A stretch of 64,000 bases of DNA from Avimonas intestinalis. Lineage in GTDB: Bacteria; Bacillota; Clostridia; Oscillospirales; Acutalibacteraceae. The translations under genes and the position numbers were made by a program. How positions within the stretch are numbered: the stretch's first letter is position 1; each line of letters starts with the position of its first letter. The stretch is from assembly GCA_904380375.1 (NCBI GenBank), contig CAJFID010000002.1, forward strand, positions 117,285 to 181,284. The letters are read 5' to 3'. Of this stretch, positions 1 through 7,269 are shown piece by piece. The notes beneath the pieces were generated by a model. The model was not told the origin of the DNA. It saw only the letters and a program-made list of their open reading frames with translations, and ran no database searches.

Positions 1-546
1 ATAGTCCCCAAAGCAGTTTTCGGCCAGCCAGCGGTTGATGTGGCGGGTCTCCTCCGGGCCGGAGTGGGTGAAGTCCCGCATCCCCTCGCCGAAGATGTCC
101 ACCTGCGCCTGAATGCCGGCGTCAAGGCGGGTTTCCGCCGTTGTGGTGGCAGCCCCCGGCAGGGGGAGCGCCGTCCCCCTCGCCCGCAGGAGCGCGTTCA
201 CGTCCGCCAGGAAGGGCGCTACCCGTCCAAAGCCGCAGTACGCCGTCCCCTGGTAGAGGATCTCCTTGACTACCTCCGGCGTAACGCCCCCGTCAAGCGC
301 GGCGGGAAGCAGGGCGGAAAATACCTCCCGCCCCCCGCATCCCAGCAGGGCGGCCAGCACGACGGTGAAGTGGGTGCGGCTGTCCAGCCCGCCGAAGGCC
401 GCCGTCTCGGCGGCAAAGCGGCTGAACAGCGCGGCGAATTCCGGGTCGTCCCCCCTATCCACCGCTTTCCCCCAAAAATCCTCCCGGCAAGCTCCCGCCT
501 CCCCGGGGACAGGAGCGGACGGGCCGGCGCCTTGATCCGTTTTCAT
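1..546 (-). CDS. Carboxymuconolactone decarboxylase (AhpD-like) family protein, partial
   Basis: The gene runs off the left edge, so its C-terminus is missing. The visible ~182 residues begin MKTDQGAGPSAP and contain the helical core of the CMD/AhpD family: a 'SRTHFTVVLAALLGCGG' segment, 'DGGVTPEVVKEILYQGTAYCG' type helix pair and a second 'INRWLAENCFGDY' helix. The start is fixed by AAAGGAGG eight bases upstream. It lies 27 bases downstream of the iron alcohol dehydrogenase and shares its promoter. CMD proteins often travel with alcohol dehydrogenases under NmlR/AdhR control and are thought to help in aldehyde or thiol-redox stress; the exact substrate is unknown. The CxxC typical of AhpD is not seen in the visible part, so peroxidase-reductase activity should not be assumed. 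Confidence 0.75.
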   Translation of the reverse strand, partial: MKTDQGAGPSAPVPGEAGACREDFWGKAVDRGDDPEFAALFSRFAAETAAFGGLDSRTHFTVVLAALLGCGGREVFSALLPAALDGGVTPEVVKEILYQGTAYCGFGRVAPFLADVNALLRARGTALPLPGAATTTAETRLDAGIQAQVDIFGEGMRDFTHSGPEETRHINRWLAENCFGDY

Positions 547-573
547 AAAGCGGCCTCCTTTGCCGGACGGCCT

Positions 574-1740
574 TTACAGGCACATCCGGTAAATATTTTC
601 CACGTCCTTGGCCGCCAGCGGCTGGAAGCCATACAGGGTGCCTTCCTTTTCCGCCTTCTGGGCCATATCGGGGAAATGGGTGTCGCCAATGCCGATTTCG
701 GTCAGGGTGCGGCTGAGCCCCAGCGTGTCAAACAGGAAGGCGGACAGCCGGTCAATCCCCTGCTTGGCGATCACCATCGGCGGCAGGGCGGGGTCAATGC
801 CGAACACGTTGATCCCGAACTGGGCGAACTTCGACACCGTCTTGTCGTTGAGGGTGTACTGCATCCAGCGCGGGGTCAGGATGGCCAGCCCCAGCCCGTG
901 GGTGATGTCGTAATAGGCGGAAAGCTCGTGCTCCATGGGATGGCAGCTCCACGCCTGCTGCTTGCCGCCGTTGATAAAGCCGTTGATCGCCCAGGAGGAG
1001 GCCCACATCAGGTTGGCGCGCGCCTCGTAATTGTCCGGCTCCTTCATGGCGACCGGCGCGTACCGGATGACTGTCTTCATCAGCCCTTCCATCACGCAGT
1101 CCAGCATGTACAGGTCGGGCTCCATATTGAAATATACTTCTATAATATGGCTGAGCATATCGGACGCGCCGCAGGCGGTCTGGTAGGGGCTGACGGTATA
1201 GGTCACCGTGGGGTCAAGGAAGGACACCTTGGGCTGCATGGGCGGGAAAATCCGGCCGATCTTATCCTTGGTTTCCGGGTTGCTGATGACGCCGCCCGCG
1301 TCCATTTCGGAGCCGGTCGCCGCCAGGGTCAGCACGGTGACGATGGGCAAGCACTGCTCCACCGGCACCTTGTCCAGCAGGATGTCCCAGGCGTCCCCCT
1401 CGTAATAGGCCGCCGCGCCGATGTACTTGGCGCAGTCGATCACCGAACCGCCGCCCACCGCCAGCAGCACGTCAACCTTTTCCCGCCGGCAGATATCCGC
1501 CCCGGCGTTGACGGAGGAAACGCGGGGGTTCGGCTCTACGCCGGCCAGCTCGAACAGCGTGAGCCCGGCCTTTTGGATTTCCGAAACCACCTGGCCGTAC
1601 AGACCGGCTTTCTTGATCGAACCGCCACCGTACACCAGCAGCACCCGCTTGCCGAAGCGGGCCAGCTCCTGGCCGAGATGGCCGAGCTGGTTCTGCCCGA
1701 AATATACGCGGGTGGGGATGTCGTAAACAAAGGGATGCAT
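574..1740 (-). CDS. Iron-containing alcohol dehydrogenase (butanol-dehydrogenase type)
   Basis: A 388-residue group III, NAD(P)-dependent alcohol dehydrogenase of the BDH/YqhD type, cytosolic, which interconverts aldehydes and alcohols. The NAD(P) motif GGGSVID is at residues 97-102. The iron/zinc ligands are visible as D194 and H198 (GASDMLSH), H267 (CHPMEHE) and H281 (ITHGLGLA). Length is normal for the family. The start has an AAAGGAAG site seven bases upstream. It is the first gene of a two-gene operon with the CMD-family gene, driven by a MerR-type promoter at 1852-1882. The probable role is reduction of toxic aldehydes, as known for AdhA/AdhR systems of Bacillus; substrate preference cannot be read from the sequence. 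Confidence 0.9.
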   Translation of the reverse strand: MHPFVYDIPTRVYFGQNQLGHLGQELARFGKRVLLVYGGGSIKKAGLYGQVVSEIQKAGLTLFELAGVEPNPRVSSVNAGADICRREKVDVLLAVGGGSVIDCAKYIGAAAYYEGDAWDILLDKVPVEQCLPIVTVLTLAATGSEMDAGGVISNPETKDKIGRIFPPMQPKVSFLDPTVTYTVSPYQTACGASDMLSHIIEVYFNMEPDLYMLDCVMEGLMKTVIRYAPVAMKEPDNYEARANLMWASSWAINGFINGGKQQAWSCHPMEHELSAYYDITHGLGLAILTPRWMQYTLNDKTVSKFAQFGINVFGIDPALPPMVIAKQGIDRLSAFLFDTLGLSRTLTEIGIGDTHFPDMAQKAEKEGTLYGFQPLAAKDVENIYRMCL

Positions 1741-1851
1741 ATATCGTCTTCCTTTCTGGCTATCGTAAAACCCGGCTTTCCGGATAAAGGGCGGCGGGCG
1801 CCGGTACCGCCGCGGACGGCTCCGGCGGGTACGTCCCCCTCCCTTGTGTGT

Positions 1852-1882
1852 ATCCTAACACTTGGAGTGCACTCCATGTCAA
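1852..1882 (-). promoter_or_regulatory. MerR/NmlR (AdhR)-type promoter with 19-bp spacer
   Basis: Reading the minus strand, a perfect -35 TTGACA (1877-1882) and a -10 TAGGAT (1852-1857) are separated by 19 bases, too long for normal sigma-70 use. The spacer contains the perfect 14-base palindrome TGGAGTGCACTCCA (1863-1876). This is the architecture activated by MerR-family regulators, and the GGAGTnnACTCC core resembles published NmlR/AdhR operators. It sits 112 bases upstream of the alcohol dehydrogenase start. No MerR-family gene lies in this window. Confidence 0.85.
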
Positions 1883-2229
1883 GAGGGATTTCCCAATTTT
1901 TCCGCTTTTCTTGTTTTTCCTTTCTTTCCTCTTTTTTCTTCTTGCGAAAGCAGGCGGCGGCTGCCCCTTCCCGCGGTTGGGACGGAGGCCGGCGGGACGC
2001 GGGCTTCCGTCCCGGTCACGCGGTATGCGGTCCCCTCCGGAAAGGGAGCGCCCCGCCTTCCGCCGGAAAAAGGAACGGGAGGAGGCTCCGCCCTCCCACG
2101 CTGCCTTAGACGGCCTCCCCTTCCCCTGCCGTCCTGCGGGCGGGGCATGGCTCCGGCTGTGCATTCCCTGGCAAACCGGGAGTAACCGCCGGCGGTTTCC
2201 GGGCGGCGGGCCTTTTTCCGCCCTCTTTG
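1883..2229. other. Intergenic region between divergent promoters
   Basis: About 350 GC-rich bases between the divergent alcohol dehydrogenase and xylanase promoters. Long open frames cross it on both strands but show low-complexity R/P/G-rich translations without start signals, so I see no gene here. Confidence 0.5.
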
Positions 2230-2244
2230 AGAAAACGTTTACAA
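2230..2244 (-). promoter_or_regulatory. cre-like (CcpA/LacI-family) operator
   Basis: The minus-strand sequence TTGTAAACGTTTTCT fits every position of the Bacillus cre consensus WTGNAANCGNWNNCW. It lies 18 bases upstream of the -35 box of the xylanase promoter. Such a position fits activation or repression by CcpA or by a local LacI-family regulator; which one cannot be told from the site alone. Confidence 0.65.
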
Positions 2245-2261
2245 AATATAGCGTTTTGGCG

Positions 2262-2290
2262 TTGACATTGCCGCTTCAAGCGGGTACAAT
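2262..2290 (+). promoter_or_regulatory. Sigma-A promoter of the GH10 gene
   Basis: TTGACA (2262-2267) and TACAAT (2285-2290) are separated by exactly 17 bases, a near-consensus housekeeping promoter. The gene start at 2357 follows after a ~65-base leader with a GAAAGGAG ribosome-binding site. Confidence 0.85.
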
Positions 2291-2356
2291 CGCGTTAGGC
2301 AGCGCTCCGGCTCCGGGGCGCCCGGCCGCAAAGGCCGCGGGAAAGGAGAAAACACG

Positions 2357-3598
2357 ATGAGCCAAATTTTGGAACAGGCAAAGCGGCGGATCCAGGAGGT
2401 CCGCACCAAAGACGTCGAATTCTGGGTGCTCAAGGACGGCAAGCCGGTGGAAAACGCCGGCGTCAAGGTCCGGATGAAGAACCACCAGTTCCTCTTCGGG
2501 GCGGTGTGCTACAAATACGGCACCTACGACAAGCCGGAGATGAACGAGAAGTTCACCGAAGAATTTACCCGGCTGTTCAACTACACCATGGTGCCCTACC
2601 ACTGGAGCTGGTACGAGCCCAAGCGGCACGAATACAACGAGCCGTACACCAGCAACCTCCTGCGCTGGGCGCAGAAAAACGGGCTGAAGAGGAAGCTCCA
2701 CGCTCTGATCTGGCACGAGTGCTGCCCCGACTGGATGAAGGACACCGACGACGTCAAGGCGCTGTATACCGAGCGCATCGCCCATCTGATGACGAATTTC
2801 GGGGACGATTTCGACTTTTTCGACGTGGCCAACGAGACCACGGTCAACGACCGGTTTGACAACCCGGTCTCCCGCTGGGTGCGGGAGTACGGCCCGATGA
2901 ACATGCTGAAGTTCGGCGTGGAGCTCACTCGCTCCTTCAAGCCGGACGCCAAGCTGATCTACGGCGACTGGAACGTCCATGTGGAGGAATACTACGACTT
3001 CCTGCGCCAGATGCGGGAAAACGATATCGACATTGATTACCTCGGCATCCAGAGCCACCAGCACGTCGACCGCTGGCCCGAGGAGGAAACCATGCGGATC
3101 CTTGAGCGCGCCTCCGAATTCGGCTGGCCGATCCATTTCCCCGAGTGCTCGGTGTGCAGCGGCACCCCCATCGGCGTGACCAATTACGGCGCGGGCCAGC
3201 ACAACCAGTGGCATGAAACCGAGGAAGACCTCTACTCCCAGGCCGAATTCACCAAGGATTTCTACACCCTGGTGTTCAGCCATCCGGCGGTGGAGGCGCT
3301 GTCCTGGTTCGACTTTACCGACCACCGCTGGCTTGACGCCCCGGCCGGCGTCGTGACCGACGACCTGAAGCTCAAGCCCATTTACCACACCCTGTATGAC
3401 CTGATCCACAAGGAGTGGCACACCGATGCCGACCTGACCACCGGCCCCGACGGGATCTGCAAAACCCGCCTCTTTTTCGGCAACTACGACATCACGGTTG
3501 ATATTGACGGACAGGAAACCACGGTAAACAAGGACATCCTGCGCAAGAGCTTCTACGCCGGCGGCGGAGAGCCCCGCCGGGTGGCCATCCGGCTGTAA
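2357..3598 (+). CDS. GH10-family endo-1,4-beta-xylanase-like protein, no signal peptide
   Basis: 413 residues with the GH10 TIM-barrel landmarks in divergent form: strand-3 motif HALIWHE (residues 115-121), the acid/base region FFDVANETT with E160 (DVVNE in typical xylanases) and the nucleophile region IHFPECSV with E263. The N-terminal ~45 residues look like the beta-rich start of GH10 proteins. There is no signal peptide, so it probably acts on imported xylo-oligosaccharides or a related beta-linked oligomer inside the cell. The start is supported by GAAAGGAG seven bases upstream. It is a monocistronic unit with its own promoter, a cre-like operator and a terminator at 3641-3671. Substrate is inferred from family only. 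Confidence 0.8.
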   Translation: MSQILEQAKRRIQEVRTKDVEFWVLKDGKPVENAGVKVRMKNHQFLFGAVCYKYGTYDKPEMNEKFTEEFTRLFNYTMVPYHWSWYEPKRHEYNEPYTSNLLRWAQKNGLKRKLHALIWHECCPDWMKDTDDVKALYTERIAHLMTNFGDDFDFFDVANETTVNDRFDNPVSRWVREYGPMNMLKFGVELTRSFKPDAKLIYGDWNVHVEEYYDFLRQMRENDIDIDYLGIQSHQHVDRWPEEETMRILERASEFGWPIHFPECSVCSGTPIGVTNYGAGQHNQWHETEEDLYSQAEFTKDFYTLVFSHPAVEALSWFDFTDHRWLDAPAGVVTDDLKLKPIYHTLYDLIHKEWHTDADLTTGPDGICKTRLFFGNYDITVDIDGQETTVNKDILRKSFYAGGGEPRRVAIRL

Positions 3599-3640
3599 GC
3601 CGGACCCTAGCTCAGGAAAAGCAAAGCAGTCCCATGATAA

Positions 3641-3671
3641 CGAAAGCCGCCGGGTATACCGGCGGCTTTCG
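3641..3671 (+). terminator. Intrinsic terminator of the GH10 gene
   Basis: Perfect 13-bp stem CGAAAGCCGCCGG/CCGGCGGCTTTCG with a 5-base loop, followed by TTTGTCT, 43 bases after the GH10 stop codon. Confidence 0.8.
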
Positions 3672-3682
3672 TTTGTCTGCAT

Positions 3683-3847
3683 CTATTGAGTGGGGATGGG
3701 AGGGCCGCCGGCAAGAAGCTGCAGGGCTATATGGCCTGGAAGGCCGATCCGGAGTGGAAGGAGCTGGAGGTATCCTATAAAGACGACCTTTGGACGGACA
3801 GCAAGCCCACCACATTTGTCGTGACGCCCGATGAACTGACCGCATAA
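3683..3847 (+). pseudogene. Unassigned 3' gene remnant
   Basis: One frame reads a protein-like tail with residues GKKLQGYMAWKADPEWKEL and then SYKDDLWTDSKPTTFVVT before a TAA at 3845. There is no start codon or ribosome-binding site upstream; the frame begins just after a terminator. It looks like the C-terminal scrap of a deleted gene. I do not recognise the family. Confidence 0.35.
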
Positions 3848-3946
3848 AGCAACGCCGATCTGCGCAGCGGACTAGGAGAGTATTCCCAGCCGGGACATGC
3901 CGATATCCGGATGACTTCCCGCTACTCCCACCTGGATATTAGCTGA
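3848..3946 (+). pseudogene. C-terminal remnant of a tyrosine recombinase/phage integrase
   Basis: The same frame continues after the TAA with a short tail ending GHADIRMTSRYSHLDIS-stop. This matches the last motif of tyrosine recombinases (LGHxxxxTTxxYxH), including the catalytic tyrosine (TAC at 3923-3925). All upstream domains are absent, so it cannot be active. It sits at the edge of the hairpin-repeat array (4055-5626) and may be what is left of the enzyme that built it. Confidence 0.6.
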
Positions 3947-4054
3947 AAGAAAAAGAGTGCGGAATCGATGGCATAGTCCTTTCCGGAAAGGTGTTAGAAC
4001 TCGGCGGAAATCCGGGAAAACGACGGTGAGAAAAATATCCGGTAAAAAGCCGCA

Positions 4055-4116
4055 AAGCCTTGAAAACACTATGTTTTCAAGGCTTCGTTGTTTGTAAGGG
4101 TGAGATGAAAAAGATC
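4055..4116. repeat. Array unit A: hairpin plus degenerate core
   Basis: Perfect 13-bp hairpin AAGCCTTGAAAAC/GTTTTCAAGGCTT (4055-4085, loop ACTAT) followed by GTAAGGGTGAGATGAAAAAGATC, the most diverged copy of the core. Confidence 0.5.
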
Positions 4117-4171
4117 CCGCTCAAGGTCGAGCTACACGACGAAAAGCGGCCGGCAACTCATCGCGAATTGC

Positions 4172-4268
4172 AAGAGGCGGGAGTTCATCACGAACTCCCG
4201 CCTCTTCTGCTGGTCTGGTGGAGATGATACAAAAAAGATCGGCTTAAGCGCGGGTCGCACATTGAAAC
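4172..4268. repeat. Array unit B
   Basis: Perfect 15-bp hairpin (4172-4206, loop ATCAC), then GATGATACAAAAAAGATCGG (4223-4242) and the T-loop-like CATTGAAAC (4260-4268). No gene lies between this unit and units A or C. Confidence 0.5.
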
Positions 4269-4276
4269 AAAAGAAA

Positions 4277-4361
4277 ACCTGCGGTGCGCGACTTGCTCAT
4301 CGCAGGTGTGTAAGGGTGATACAAAAAAGATCGCTCTGGAAATATAAACAGGGATTTAAAC
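4277..4361. repeat. Array unit C
   Basis: Imperfect hairpin with outer arms ACCTGCG/CGCAGGT (4277-4307), then GTAAGGGTGATACAAAAAAGATCG (4310-4333) and GATTTAAAC (4353-4361). The broken MazG-like gene ends 18 bases further on. Confidence 0.5.
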
Positions 4362-4378
4362 TCTCGAACACAAATCCA

Positions 4379-4699
4379 TTATTTTGCAGGATTGAATTCT
4401 ATACCTGTATTGTATTTGTCGTTGTTAAGTTTCTCTTTTTGGGGAATAACTTTTTCTAAATCAATATGATAACAATTGGCTATAGCAATGGAATAATAAA
4501 TTACATCCCATAGTTCTTCCGCAACAGTTTCTTTTATTTTAATATCGTCAGTTGGTTTCAAATTTTTTCGAATTGCCCTTGCTAGCTCTCCGGTTTCCTC
4601 CGATAATTTGAGAAAATAGTCCTTTATCTGGTTAGGATTGAAATCTTTTAATTATATATATTCCTGCAAAAATTTTATGGTAATAATTCCACTGTCCAT
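4379..4699 (-). pseudogene. MazG-like pyrophosphohydrolase with in-frame stop
   Basis: Read from ATG at 4699, the frame gives MDSGIITIKFLQEYI, a TAA (4652-4654), then LKDFNPNQIKDYF and the MazG-type motifs LSEETGELARAIRKN (ExxE) and EELWDVIYY (ExxD), ending at 4379. Total length would be about 106 residues, normal for stand-alone MazG-like NTP pyrophosphatases. The stop splits an otherwise intact frame, so this is a pseudogene unless a downstream start is used. It sits in the hairpin-repeat array like a captured cassette. Confidence 0.7.
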
Positions 4700-4756
4700 T
4701 TTTCAAGTATTCCTCTTTTCTATATAGTTATATATCAATACTACCACATAAAGCTA

Positions 4757-5005
4757 AAGAAGTCGACTGTTTTCCAACAATCAACTTCTTTCGACAAACG
4801 GTCCGAGTGACAGGAGTCGAACCTCGCCGACAGCGTCTTGCTTCGCAAGCCGCCCGTGAAAACCCGCTCCCGCGTGTTTTCGAGAGGCCTTGCCATGACT
4901 CCTGACCCCATATCGAAAATGCAGGTCCTCCGCTCATGCGGAGAACCTGCATTTTTGTAATGGTGATACAAAAATCTCCTGTCATTTTTGGCGGATCACT
5001 TGAAC
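4757..5005. repeat. Array unit D and the adjacent sixth hairpin
   Basis: A hairpin at 4757-4792 is perfect only on the minus-strand RNA (two G-U pairs), suggesting minus-strand transcription. It is followed by a ~110-base stretch with GAGTCGAAC (4814-4822). Then comes a 17-bp hairpin with one mismatch (4916-4955), the core GTAATGGTGATACAAAAATC (4957-4976) and CACTTGAAC (4997-5005). No protein frame is convincing between 4700 and 5023. Confidence 0.5.
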
Positions 5006-5023
5006 TCTCACATAACATTAGAT

Positions 5024-5485
5024 TTAATTAGTAATCAAATGTTTGGGTATAGTGGGTAACACGGCCAATTCGTCCTTAAAAAATGTAGGATAAACCTTAA
5101 AATGTGATAAATCTTTTAACGGAATCCATTTTAGATATTCTTTAATGCCACAGGAATTACTCACCATTTCTATGGCTTCCGGATTGATAGGCTTCATCAA
5201 AAAATAGAAGGCAATTTCGTGATTATTATATCCATTTTCTGTAAAGAAGTTTTCGTGAATAAATAGAAGTCTGTCAATTTCAGAATGAACACCTGCTTCT
5301 TCATAAACTTCACGAACAACAGCATCCTCAGCTTGTTCTCCCAAATGCACCGCACCGCCTACAGAATAGTAATAATCTACGTTATCGGATGAAACCATTA
5401 GAATACAGTTGTTGTGAATTATTACAGCTGCTGCTCTGTATCTAAATTTGTATGTTTCGTCTTCAAACGCACAGTTGTGTTCCAT
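5024..5485 (-). CDS. NUDIX hydrolase
   Basis: 153 residues with an intact NUDIX box G-x5-E-x7-REVYEEAGV (starting GAVHLGE near residue 44), which binds Mg2+ and cleaves a nucleoside diphosphate linked to another moiety. The typical upstream strand AAAVIIHNNCILMV is present. Start supported by AAGGGG six bases upstream. The gene is flanked on both sides by units of the hairpin-repeat array (D and E) and is AT-rich compared with its neighbours, which fits acquisition as a cassette. The substrate cannot be predicted. Confidence 0.9.
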   Translation of the reverse strand: MEHNCAFEDETYKFRYRAAAVIIHNNCILMVSSDNVDYYYSVGGAVHLGEQAEDAVVREVYEEAGVHSEIDRLLFIHENFFTENGYNNHEIAFYFLMKPINPEAIEMVSNSCGIKEYLKWIPLKDLSHFKVYPTFFKDELAVLPTIPKHLITN

Positions 5486-5529
5486 AATAATCCCCTTAAG
5501 TAATATAAATACACCTTAATCACAAAATA

Positions 5530-5626
5530 CAAAAGAAGTCGACTGCTTTACAGAAATCGACTTCTTTTGACACTGTAAGGGTGATACAAAAAAGATCGCC
5601 ATAAAAAATTCGGAGGAGATTTGAAC
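5530..5626. repeat. Array unit E
   Basis: Perfect 13-bp hairpin CAAAAGAAGTCGA/TCGACTTCTTTTG (5530-5569) followed by GTAAGGGTGATACAAAAAAGATCG (5575-5598) and GATTTGAAC (5618-5626). The hairpin arms are nearly the same as those of the hairpin at 4757-4792, unlike the other units. Confidence 0.55.
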
Positions 5627-5674
5627 CACCACAAACATTGTTATAGCGGTATAGTATGAAGTCAGATCATCCGC

Positions 5675-6445
5675 TTATGTATCTAGCATGGAATTACTTA
5701 AACTATGCAAATGAAAGTAAAGTTTCTTTTCTCTACCAACATTAATGTTTATTGCATACTCAAACTTTCCAGTATACTTCACATTATTTAATATGTTACT
5801 AAAACAATAAGTAATTGCATGCTTAAAGACAAAAGATGATCCACCCCATTTGAATGCGCCATCTTTGTTAAACATAACATCCTTGTCAACTATAAAATTA
5901 GTCTTCCATAGTTGCTCGCCATATGGTGGTATAAAAATAGCGTTTGTGTGCAAAATCGTATACAGTGAGATACCATAATGTTCTAGGCTATCAACTTGTT
6001 TATATGATTGATCTTTTAATTCAATATAGTATTGTTCGCACTTTATCTGAATATTATTTGCTATGTTATTAGAAGAATTGATCATTGCCCATTCAATAAA
6101 TTCATCATTATAAGAAGTTTTTTTCAGGACGATTTCCTTATCGTTATCGTTAGCACTGTTTTCAATAGTTTCATTTTTTAGTTTACAGTATATATAAGGT
6201 CTTATTGATAGTTCCGTTTGTTTTTCAATTATTTCATGTTCTTGCTTTACTGTGAAATATAGAACAATAATTGCAATACCTCCACCAATTATAGAGCCTG
6301 AAAAACCAATCCAAGCATCGACACTACCAACAGGTGGGATAAAGTGAAAGTTTTTACAAATAAAGGCGATTAAATAGGTTATGATTGGAGATACGATGAG
6401 AATAAGGATTAATACTAATATGATTTTAGTATTTGGCCTCTTCAT
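5675..6445 (-). CDS. Hypothetical membrane protein, two N-terminal TM helices
   Basis: 256 residues starting MKRPNTKIILVLI; this start, rather than one 25 codons upstream, has AAAGGAGAAAG just before the ATG. Two transmembrane helices are visible (about residues 7-27 and 45-65), followed by a soluble, charged domain with no motif I recognise. The layout (two TM helices plus cytosolic or extracellular domain) is seen in many phage-defence-like and mobile-element hypothetical proteins, but no function can be assigned. AT-rich and adjacent to the cassette-like array. Confidence 0.7.
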   Translation of the reverse strand: MKRPNTKIILVLILILIVSPIITYLIAFICKNFHFIPPVGSVDAWIGFSGSIIGGGIAIIVLYFTVKQEHEIIEKQTELSIRPYIYCKLKNETIENSANDNDKEIVLKKTSYNDEFIEWAMINSSNNIANNIQIKCEQYYIELKDQSYKQVDSLEHYGISLYTILHTNAIFIPPYGEQLWKTNFIVDKDVMFNKDGAFKWGGSSFVFKHAITYCFSNILNNVKYTGKFEYAININVGREKKLYFHLHSLSNSMLDT

Positions 6446-6622
6446 ATTATCTTTCTCCTTTCGGCAATTGGCGTTTCCAACAGCTAACCTAAGAGATCTA
6501 CCCACATGTGCAAAAAGCATTTACACTTCCCGGATTATCGCTAAATATATTGTATTATAAATGCAAGCACCTGTAAAGAATTGTTTAGATATCATTTCCG
6601 TTCCCTTTTTCTTAAAGTCTTC

Positions 6623-6649
6623 GAGCCGCCGTCTAAATGACGGCGGCTC
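6623..6649. terminator. Hairpin after the RHH gene
   Basis: Perfect 11-bp stem GAGCCGCCGTC/GACGGCGGCTC with loop TAAAT, 20 bases beyond the stop of the minus-strand RHH gene. No clear T-run follows on that strand, so its role as terminator is likely but not proven. Confidence 0.5.
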
Positions 6650-6668
6650 TTGCTGCGATCAGAAATTT

Positions 6669-7238
6669 TTAAAGGACAGGCTGCATACCCATGCCTTCTT
6701 CATCTTCGGGATCTCCCTCATTCTCCGGATCTTCCTCCGGGTCTTCGGGTATCTCTGTTGTGGCTTCTTTGCCGTTCTGTTGGCCTCCTGCGGCACTTTC
6801 ATCCGGGTTCTCGTTCATACCCTCGCCGTTTTCTTCATCGCCTTCCTGCGGCCTTACCGTGGCACACTGGCTGTCTTCATCCTGTTGTGTTGCCTTTTCC
6901 TGTTCTTCCGCACCGGATCCCTGGGGCTGTTCCTTCTCGCTCATCTCAAAGCGTTCCAGTTCATGCTCGATCAACCCGATCACGAAATCTTTTTGTTTGA
7001 CATTCATCTTGCGCAGATAATTTTTAAGCCTCTGGAAAAGATCCTCCGGCACCTGGAAAGCCAGCGTTCTTGTTGGACCCATACTTTTTTCTTCCTCTCT
7101 CGTTATGAATTGAAAGTGCTCCGTCAATACCCTTTCCATATATTCGTTCATCGTTATTCCCAATGATTCTTGCTCGGCCCTAACTCGGCCGTGTAGTTCA
7201 CCCGAAACCTTTACCGAGATACAGCGTGTTTCAGCCAC
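6669..7238 (-). CDS. Double ribbon-helix-helix-like protein with acidic tail
   Basis: 189 residues from a GTG start preceded by AAGGGG. Two segments have the pattern of ribbon-helix-helix DNA-binding units: residues 4-42 (strand TRCISVKVSGELH, then helices ending MNEYMERVLTEHF) and about 56-98 (strand RTLAFQVPEDLF, helices ending IGLIEHELERFE). From residue ~100 the tail is low-complexity and strongly acidic (runs of E, D, G, Q). It is the last gene after the recombinases and may bind the element's ends or autoregulate the operon, like excisionase or relaxosome RHH proteins; this is inference from fold and position. Confidence 0.6.
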   Translation of the reverse strand: MAETRCISVKVSGELHGRVRAEQESLGITMNEYMERVLTEHFQFITREEEKSMGPTRTLAFQVPEDLFQRLKNYLRKMNVKQKDFVIGLIEHELERFEMSEKEQPQGSGAEEQEKATQQDEDSQCATVRPQEGDEENGEGMNENPDESAAGGQQNGKEATTEIPEDPEEDPENEGDPEDEEGMGMQPVL

Positions 7239-7269
7239 GGATTGTTTCCCCTTTCTGGCGATTCTCCTG

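Larger units (their letters stand above)
4055..5626. repeat. Cassette-like array: hairpin + GGTGATACAAAAAAGATC + T-loop-like motif
   Basis: Five units share an ordered layout on the plus strand: a strong hairpin, then 6-17 bases later a copy of GGTGATACAAAAAAGATCG, then in four of them 35-38 bases from its start a motif of the type NATTTGAAC, the complement of a tRNA T-loop (GTTCAAATN). Core copies start at 4099 (weak), 4223, 4315, 4962 and 5580; T-loop-like motifs start at 4260, 4353, 4997 and 5618. A sixth hairpin at 4757-4792 is followed instead by GAGTCGAAC (4814-4822). Hairpin sequences differ, the core is conserved. Small minus-strand genes (MazG-like, NUDIX, membrane protein) lie between or beside units, and the region is much AT-richer than its flanks. 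Neither CRISPR (unequal spacing, no identical repeat) nor a standard integron attC fits. Confidence 0.55.

Noticed and set aside
40..2109. 689-codon plus-strand open frame
   Set aside because: Antisense to the alcohol dehydrogenase and CMD genes; arginine/glycine-rich, no domain, no ribosome-binding site. It exists because of the GC-rich third positions of the real genes.
4803..4915. tRNA gene
   Set aside because: A T-loop-like GTTCGACTC is present, but the T-stem does not pair and no anticodon arm or full cloverleaf can be drawn.
4055..5626. CRISPR array
   Set aside because: Units differ in hairpin sequence and are unevenly spaced, with genes between; no regular direct repeat or spacer.
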